The notes beneath the pieces are model-generated. The model saw nothing but the letters and a program-made list of their open reading frames with translations, was not told the DNA's origin and did not search any database. The position numbers and the translations under genes are program-made. From Labia minor (lineage: Eukaryota; Arthropoda; Insecta; Dermaptera; Spongiphoridae), in contig OY720347.1 in NCBI GenBank assembly GCA_963082975.1, positions 32,257,398 through 32,321,397 on the forward strand: DNA of 64,000 bases. Direction: 5' to 3'. Shown one piece after another: positions 57,834 to 64,000 of the stretch (its first letter is position 1; each line of letters opens with the position of its first letter).

Positions 57834-58640
57834 ATCAGTATCTAATTTACTATTCATAAGAATTTTCAATTCAAGACTATTAAAAATACTACTAATTTCT
57901 TACTTTAATATTACACATTTCTTGTGTTCTTCCCACTGTGTGTATTAAAATTACTCTCAAATATAAAAATCTAATAATTTGGAAATAACTATTACAGTTG
58001 AACAATATCCGTACATTTTTTTTTATTTTTAATTCATAAAAATGATTTATTCTCCTCCTTCAATCTCATTGTCCTCATGTACCGTTTTTTCAATTTTTTT
58101 TTAAAAATTATACATACTGACTGCAATTATAAAAACAGATGTACATTATATCTATATTCTCTATTATTTACTATATAAAAAATATTATCTTAAATTAATT
58201 ACAATATATTAAATTAGGAAAGAAATAGATAGAATTTGAATTCGTTTCTATTATATAAATATAACTAAAGAGACGAATTGAAAATAAAATGTTTAGCTAA
58301 AGAGATATATTTTTGATCTTTTAATTTTCTACTATATTACAATATGTATTATTATTGCTAGTCGATATCTTATTCTATAATTCTTTCTCTTTCAGAATTT
58401 TTGTAGTTGAGATTTTACAAATATATTGTAAACTTTAAATCACAGAATACCATTAGAAATATAAATTTATTTTTTTTAATTTTTTTGAAATATATTTTAT
58501 AATATCTTATAATTGGAGGGGTTTCAGCCCCCACAATCACAATTAAACTAAATTAGATTTAGTTTAATTGAAGATAAGTATTATTATTTTTTTTTTATTT
58601 TTATTTTCTTTTTTAAATTTTACGAATATTTTTCTATATG
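57834..58640. other. AT-rich non-coding stretch
   Basis: Nothing seen. Confidence 0.45.
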
Positions 58641-58930
58641 AAATATTAATGAGGGCAGCTACCCTTTCTGAAACTGCCCTCCTTTCAGATGTCTCTTCTG
58701 AATTTGTTCAGTGTTTTCAAACGAAAGTTCAAAGGCTCCAGAGGGCACTATGGCCTAGGCACACATTTCCCTTTAATATGAAAGTCAGCACGTGGAGAGA
58801 ACAAACAGACAAAAATTAATTTATTCCACTCACATCATCCAAAGGGAATTCTAAACACAAATACTGCATCAATTTATTCCCCTCTGCTCCAAGAGTTTGA
58901 AGATCATTTTGCGTCACAACATTTTTATTG
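58640..58930. promoter_or_regulatory. GC-elevated island with a hairpin
   Basis: GAGGGCAG (58651-58658) pairs perfectly with CTGCCCTC (58674-58681) around a 15-base loop. Downstream are CAGAGGGCACTATGGCCTAG (58739-58758) and CAGCACGTGGAG (58787-58798, E-box). The plus frame 58568-58819 covers it. Its second half has normal composition (AATLSETALLSDVSSEFVQC), so a short exon is possible, but I recognise no domain. Confidence 0.28.
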
Positions 58931-59610
58931 TTCTTAAATTCATCTTAAAACTTTTGTATAGCATTAATTAATTAATGATATTTTAACAATTTAATTAATT
59001 AGTTTCGAATTGATAAAAAAAAAACTTTGATTTAAAATTTTAAATGATGTTGTAAATGAAGAAATAAATTTTTAGGTGTATCATTATAAAATATATAATT
59101 TGCTTTTTATAAATATTTTAAATTATTATTATATCTATTAATAAAGAGAACATTAATTCCATAAGAGACATAATATATTTTTTAAATATGTACTTATTCT
59201 ATAATTTTAAAAATCATTTAGCTTCTGTTTGACATTGATGAATAATATTTCTACAATTTTATAATTTTTCTTTTTGTTTAATTCTAAAGGAAAAAAAATT
59301 ATATTAAAAATATAGTATTTAGTTTTTTCAAGCAAAAAACAAGAAAAATATTTTTAGTCACCTAAACATACATACATAGACTTTTAAATATCCATAACCA
59401 TCTCTCCTTAACTAAATAGATAGATAAAAAATAATTTGAATTGCTATACTGGTATACATATAAACTAAGGATTTGAATAAAAAATATAACAAATTATTTA
59501 TAGATCAACAATTTTTAAAAGACCATTCATCCGTCCAAATTTACTAATATAAACATATAAAAATATAAATTATCCTTTTTTTTTAATTTTTTTCTTTAAA
59601 TGTTTGCCCT
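58931..59610. other. AT-rich non-coding stretch
   Basis: Nothing seen. Confidence 0.45.
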
Positions 59611-59619
59611 CATTATAAA

Positions 59620-59930
59620 ATTTCTCAGCATGATTTTTTTTTTGTCAAGCTGGACACGCAAGTCACGTGAACCAGAAATGTCATCGCACTCATGCCTTGA
59701 AAATGTCAAATGAGTGCTTTTAAGGGGGTTGCTAGGGGGAAAACGGGATGCCCGCCATCCATCACTTCTGTTTCTGGCTGACAATTACAAGACGTTAACT
59801 AATATCCACATGTGTTTCTTGGAGAACACCACCTCCAATTGCTTGGAACCAAAAAACGACCCTCTTTGTTTATTTACTACCCTATTTAAGTATTTATCTG
59901 AATACACTTTTGGAAAAGAGCCATTATATT
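59620..59930. promoter_or_regulatory. GC-elevated island
   Basis: AAGTCACGTGAACC (59660-59673) carries a CACGTG E-box in a TFEB/USF-like context. GGGGGAAAACGGGATGCCCG (59734-59753) follows. Overlapping opposite-strand frames (59596-59784 -, 59714-59944 +) have no domain. Candidate regulatory element. Confidence 0.28.
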
Positions 59931-61508
59931 CAAATTATAATTAGAATCTAAAAGAAATAAATTAATTTTTATATTTTCGGAAAACAAATAATACTACTAT
60001 TCATATATTTCAACTAAACAATAAGAAATTAATTTTTGAAATAGGAAAATAATCTTAGAATATATATAAGTATAATAAATATATAACAAATTTATAATTT
60101 ATCATTTATTTTGAAAAATATATGATATTTATAACTACTAATTACTAATATGATTATTATTATTATTATTAGTATTACTATTATTATTAGAAATGGCGTA
60201 TTGGCAGCTCAAGTGATGAATGGCATATAATTAATAGGTAGAATAAGATCGGAAAAATTAAAATATAATACACTATAAAATAATGAATTTTGGGATTTGT
60301 TGATAATCATAGAAATAATTTTATAGTTAATATCTTTCTTTTAATCCTTAGTTTTCTAGTAATTTTTAAGAGAGGATACTAATTTATTTGAAAAAATTTA
60401 AAAATCTTAACAATTACTTTTCAAATCTCTACTTTGTATTGTTATAAACATCGATTCAAATCAAGATAACAAAAAATTAATTAAAAACAAACAAAAATAA
60501 TAATATTAATAAAAATATATTTTTATTTTATTTTTGCCTCCTCGGGGGTGTCAGCACATTCAAACATAAACAGCAGAATGTAGAGAAAAGTTTTAACAAA
60601 AATTTTAAAAATAACTTCTTATTGGTCCATCATTTATTTTTGTTTATTTCTGGTGTCGACGAATGCCTGCTCCTTTCCATTTCAGATTGATCTCATCGTA
60701 TTTTAAAAACATTATTGAATCATTTCCCTCTCTATTTTACGCTCTTTGTGATTTCTACTCTTTTTTAAGTATTAAATGAATTTGACGGTTCGTTCTTGAA
60801 GAATATCAACAAGCATATAAATTTTATGAAAATTTACAACAATCTTGAGGAAAATATTTCCTTAAGGAATTGATATTTGTTTTCTCAGTTCGTGTAAACA
60901 GCTAATAAAAGAACAATTTCGAATCAGATGAAAGACGAGATAAACTAAGAACAACAGATGAAAATATATAAAATAAATCCACTGTTTTGAATAACGAATG
61001 AAATGAAAAAAAAAGAAATTTTTGAACTTTATTTAATAAAATAATTAATTTATTAATGAAATTCTCCCCCGCACCGACATTATAAATATGTTGTTTTTAA
61101 ACCGTTTTAGGATATCATTAGAAGTTATCTCTATTTATTTATTTATTTTTTTAGTGAGCACACGAATACCCTTTAAAGTTTATCTTTTACTATTTTTACT
61201 AATGTATTTTATTTGATCATAAAATTTATTATAATTCTATTATTCATCAATTAAATGTAAGAAATTTACATAACATTCGTTTCATTCTTTTACTATAGAG
61301 AAAAAAAAACTTTTTTTTTATTTTTCAAAATAATAATAACCTTAGTTTTATGGTATCATAAAAGAGTCGATTGTATCATCCTGATAAAATAAGAATCCAA
61401 ACTGAATGAAGCAAAGTCATTGAAAGTCAGCGGAGGTGAATAAAAAAAAAATATGAAAAAAGTGAACTAGCAGTTAATAAGAAAGTATATAGTCTAAGTG
61501 ATAAGTGG
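59931..61508. other. AT-rich stretch, probable intron before the Sowah exon
   Basis: A (TAT)n-like tract lies at 60150-60190. A small balanced patch is at 60535-60700 (CCTCCTCGGGGGTGTCAGCA, 60537-60556). Ends in the polypyrimidine/acceptor region of the exon at 61557. No other exon seen. Confidence 0.5.
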
Positions 61509-61556
61509 ATGCTTGTTAGAGGTCTATTGTTGTTAGCATTGTCTGTTTTGTTACAG

Positions 61557-61646
61557 TCTGGATTGCACTGGGCAGCAAAACATGGCAGTCAGGATTTGGT
61601 GAAGCTCCTCGCTGGTACACACAAACTCTTTGTCAACGAGCGCTCC
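61557..61646 (+). CDS. sowah: Ankyrin-repeat exon, probable Sosondowah (Sowah)
   Basis: An internal 90-bp exon of 30 codons. It follows a good acceptor (TCTGTTTTGTTACAG ending 61556) and precedes a consensus donor (GTAAGT from 61647). The peptide starts SGLHWAAKHGSQDLVKLLAG and ends FVNERS. This is one ankyrin unit (L-H-W-A-A-K-H-G replacing the usual T-P-L-H-x-A). HWAAKHG followed by D-L-V-K-L-L and V-N-x-R is typical of the SOWAH (Sosondowah) family, whose proteins carry a short ankyrin domain of unknown biochemical role. Other ankyrin proteins cannot be excluded. The open frame runs into both introns (61509-61835), but those parts lose similarity. Neighbouring exons lie outside the window or are too short for me to see; the long upstream AT-rich DNA is then intron. 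Confidence 0.65.
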
Positions 61647-63465
61647 GTAAGTAATTCAGATAATGGCTCTTTTTTATTAAATATTTTTGAAATAATTAAT
61701 AAATTAATTAAGGATAGTGAGTATGACCTTTCTACTATAATAACTTTCTCTGAAAATAGTTTTAATTGCAGAACATATGACACGAATGGAGGAAGAAAGT
61801 TGGGAGAAAAATTTATTTCCGAAGAAACCAATTGAAAATGATTCATTTTGAAATGGGGCAATATAAAAATCGATATGAGAGAATAAATAGGGTCATGGGG
61901 GAATGTGATTGCTGCGGTCAAGAAATGGGGAGAGAGAGAGAGAGAGATCTGATTCATTATTATTAAATTTATTAAAGAATAAAATATTATTTTAAATTAA
62001 TGCAGTGTTTATATATATTTATTTATTTATTTAGAGGTTTCTGCTTTGCTCTTTATGGCGTTTAGGTTATACTTTACAATTAAATTCAAATCAAAAAGAA
62101 AAAAAAAATAGATACTCAAAACAAAACGCAGTAATTTAACAAAAATTGATTCCAAATATCACTATTCTAAGATTAAATTGATTAAAATTTAAATTTTACA
62201 ACGAAGATAAATTTATATTTTGCCTATTATGTCCCTTTTTAATTTATTTGCTTTATTTTATCATATTAGTGTGTTATGTAATTTATTATTACACCAACTT
62301 TTATGTTTGATATTTGTTTTTTTAACAAAATATAATTATTATAATTATTAGATGATGATACTAAACCTATCCCACGTAAAAAAAAGTTATGTCAAAAATA
62401 ACCCTTGATAACTAATTAATAATAAACAAATAATTAATTACAGAATATATTAAAAAAATTATTAATAAACTTATGTTATTTAATTTTATAACATCTATTT
62501 AGATTAAAAAAATCGTCACTTAACCAAAGGTCATTTTAATTTAACATTTAATTATAAATTGATTATTTTTTTTATATATTTTATAATGACCTAAACCGTT
62601 TGAATCTCTTCCAAATATTAACTTTAATCTTCCATTAAATAAAAACGATTTGAAAAATGTACACTTTTTTCTTTGAAACGTAATTTTTTTAATTTAGAAA
62701 TTGTAATGTTTAATTTTAATATTTCTAATCAGTTATTTTCAAAAAGTTAATTTTAAAATATTGAATAATAAATTTTATGGTTCAATAAATTTATTATTTG
62801 TTTTTCTAGTCAATATTTATATATTATAATTTTTTTAAAACTAATATCGAAAAAATTTAGAACATATTTTCCTCTGTTCAAACTTATATGAAAATCTCAG
62901 GTCAGCGACTGTATGTATTCACATGATAGAATCAAATTATATGTGAATGTAATTTTATAATAATTGATCACACACACACAACTGTAATTATTTTAAATAA
63001 AATTAAACTAAAATAAATAAATGAACAATTAAATAAAATGAAACGGAATTTTCAAATTTTTCATAATTGTAATTTTACTATATATATTTTGTTGATTTTA
63101 TGATTTATTAATTTTAAATAATTTACTATTTAAATTAATGATTTAAACTTATTTATAAATTAAATAAATAAATAAACTCTTGAAAATTTATGGGAAAATA
63201 TATATTTTCAGTTTTTAGTAAAAGTTGTTATTCAGAAACTTAAGATAATATTTTATGATATAACTAATTAATTAAATGATATCATTTAAAATCATAGTAA
63301 TTAATAATAGTTTAATTTTTATATGAAGTACATATTTTATTCATTTATATGGTTATAAATATTATTGTGATCATTTGAGGTTTTCTTTATACTTACAAGT
63401 ATATATATTCTAGGAATATATAAGAATCCAAAGGGCTTTAAATTAACTCGACATTCTAACTATTC
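61647..63465. other. AT-rich stretch, probable Sowah intron
   Basis: A (GA)n tract is at 61929-61947 and a short (CA)n at 62969-62980. The frame 61589-61957 (-) is antisense to the exon and spurious. GTGATTGCTGCGGTCAAGAA (61905-61924) resembles the very 3' end of the LINE at 54290 and may be a small fragment of it. Confidence 0.45.
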
Positions 63466-63469
63466 CAGG

Positions 63470-63670
63470 TATTCTTTAAACAAACGAGAATATTAATCGC
63501 GTCGTTTTAAGCTCCCGAGTCGTTTGCTTTGACGCGTAAAAATAATTTTCCAAGAGAATGCAGGCTGATAAATCTTTCCCTCTACTTAAAAAACACCACA
63601 CAATAATAATAATAATCTTCCGGTTCTTTTGTTTTTCTTCATCCCTTACACCCCTTCCCCTTTCTAATTA
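63470..63670. promoter_or_regulatory. GC-elevated island
   Basis: TTAATCGCGTCGTTTTAAGC (63493-63512) and GCTCCCGAGTCGTTTGCTTT (63511-63530) with several CpGs, then GAATGCAGGCTGATAAATC. No frame. Candidate intronic regulatory element. Confidence 0.27.
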
Positions 63671-63760
63671 TAAAACTTAAATTAAACGTATATTTTAAAA
63701 TTATATTAAGTAGTATTTATTTTTCTTCTTTATATTATTAAAATTAAAATGAACATTTTA

Positions 63761-63804
63761 TATATTTGTTAAATATATATATATATATATATTTAACAAA
63801 TATA
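63761..63804. repeat. Perfect 44-bp palindrome with TA core
   Basis: TATATTTGTTAAATATATAT and its continuation read identically on both strands over 44 bases without a spacer. Non-TA arms (TATATTTGTTAAA/TTTAACAAATATA) flank a TA core, so it is more than a plain microsatellite. It could extrude as a cruciform or be a tiny foldback. Confidence 0.75.
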
Positions 63805-64000
63805 GACGAAAGGGGTTATATGTTTTTATATATACATTCATATAAGTAATATATCACATGTTTAATTGAAACAAATATATTTGAGTTGACTTTTTGTTTC
63901 CTCCTATTTGTTTATCTCTTCCAATATATTATACTTCCTAAACCTAGTTGGTCGTCTGTAGCTTCGAATGGCTTTGTGAATTAAAATGAATCCACTCTAG
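63805..64000. other. Unassigned right edge
   Basis: Short balanced stretch at the very end (63940-64000) without an identifiable feature. Confidence 0.35.

Noticed and set aside
61905..61924. LINE 3' fragment after the Sowah exon
   Set aside because: Only about 20 bases resemble the LINE end; too short to annotate.
1..64000. CRISPR arrays, rRNA, bacterial operons or viral genes
   Set aside because: No direct-repeat/spacer arrays, no rRNA-like segments, no dense coding; repeats are eukaryotic microsatellites and transposons.

Overview
This is 64 kb of very AT-rich, gene-poor animal nuclear DNA. The evidence for an animal is an intron-bounded ankyrin exon, mariner, hAT and non-LTR retrotransposon remnants, a tRNA-headed SINE and many microsatellites. 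The element mix suits an arthropod or a similar invertebrate; I cannot name the species. There are no rRNA genes, intact tRNA genes, CRISPR arrays or operons. No open reading frame looks like a complete gene, and the longest (130 codons) is a piece of mariner transposase.

The one host exon I trust is at 61557-61646 (+). It is 90 bp, has clean splice signals, and encodes an ankyrin segment with the HWAAKHG signature of Sosondowah (Sowah) proteins. Two other places look like possible exons with little certainty: 1317-1415 (-) and 37306-37587 (-, Cys pattern loosely like ENaC/degenerin channels). Everything upstream of the Sowah exon is then intron or flank. It is dotted with short GC-elevated, motif-dense islands separated by AT-rich filler. 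In bilaterians Sowah is a known bystander gene of Iroquois (Irx) genes and its introns carry Irx enhancers, so the islands are listed as candidate regulatory elements.

Transposons fill much of the rest. (1) Two non-autonomous families, here A (5094, 8497, 18052, 30500, 57096) and B (25179, 47961, 50777 plus fragments at 13871, 40789, 46350). Both have 10-bp subterminal inverted repeats, a central microsatellite of variable sequence, and a short 3' stem-loop right after the second repeat. This is the plan of Helentron-associated (HINE/DINE-1-like) elements. (2) hAT MITEs with 8-bp target duplications at 28360, 39397, 41301 and 47116, plus fragments at 14613 and 40385. Several share an internal block. 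(3) Mariner remnants at 13054 (a 5'-to-5' foldback), 22169 and 34763. (4) Two degraded copies of one LINE at 46738 and 54290, the first split by a hAT MITE. (5) A tRNA-derived SINE at 25865, whose tail recurs at 3133 and 33062.

Layout: 1-11 kb, filler with A1, A2 and a TIR element; 11-18 kb, a GC-rich hairpin island, the foldback mariner and a hAT fragment; 18-31 kb, A3, a mariner, B1, the SINE, a hAT MITE and a GATA cluster, ending with A4; 31-45 kb, a mariner, a perfect hairpin, two hAT MITEs and several islands; 45-58 kb, LINEs, B copies and A5; 58-64 kb, islands and the Sowah exon.
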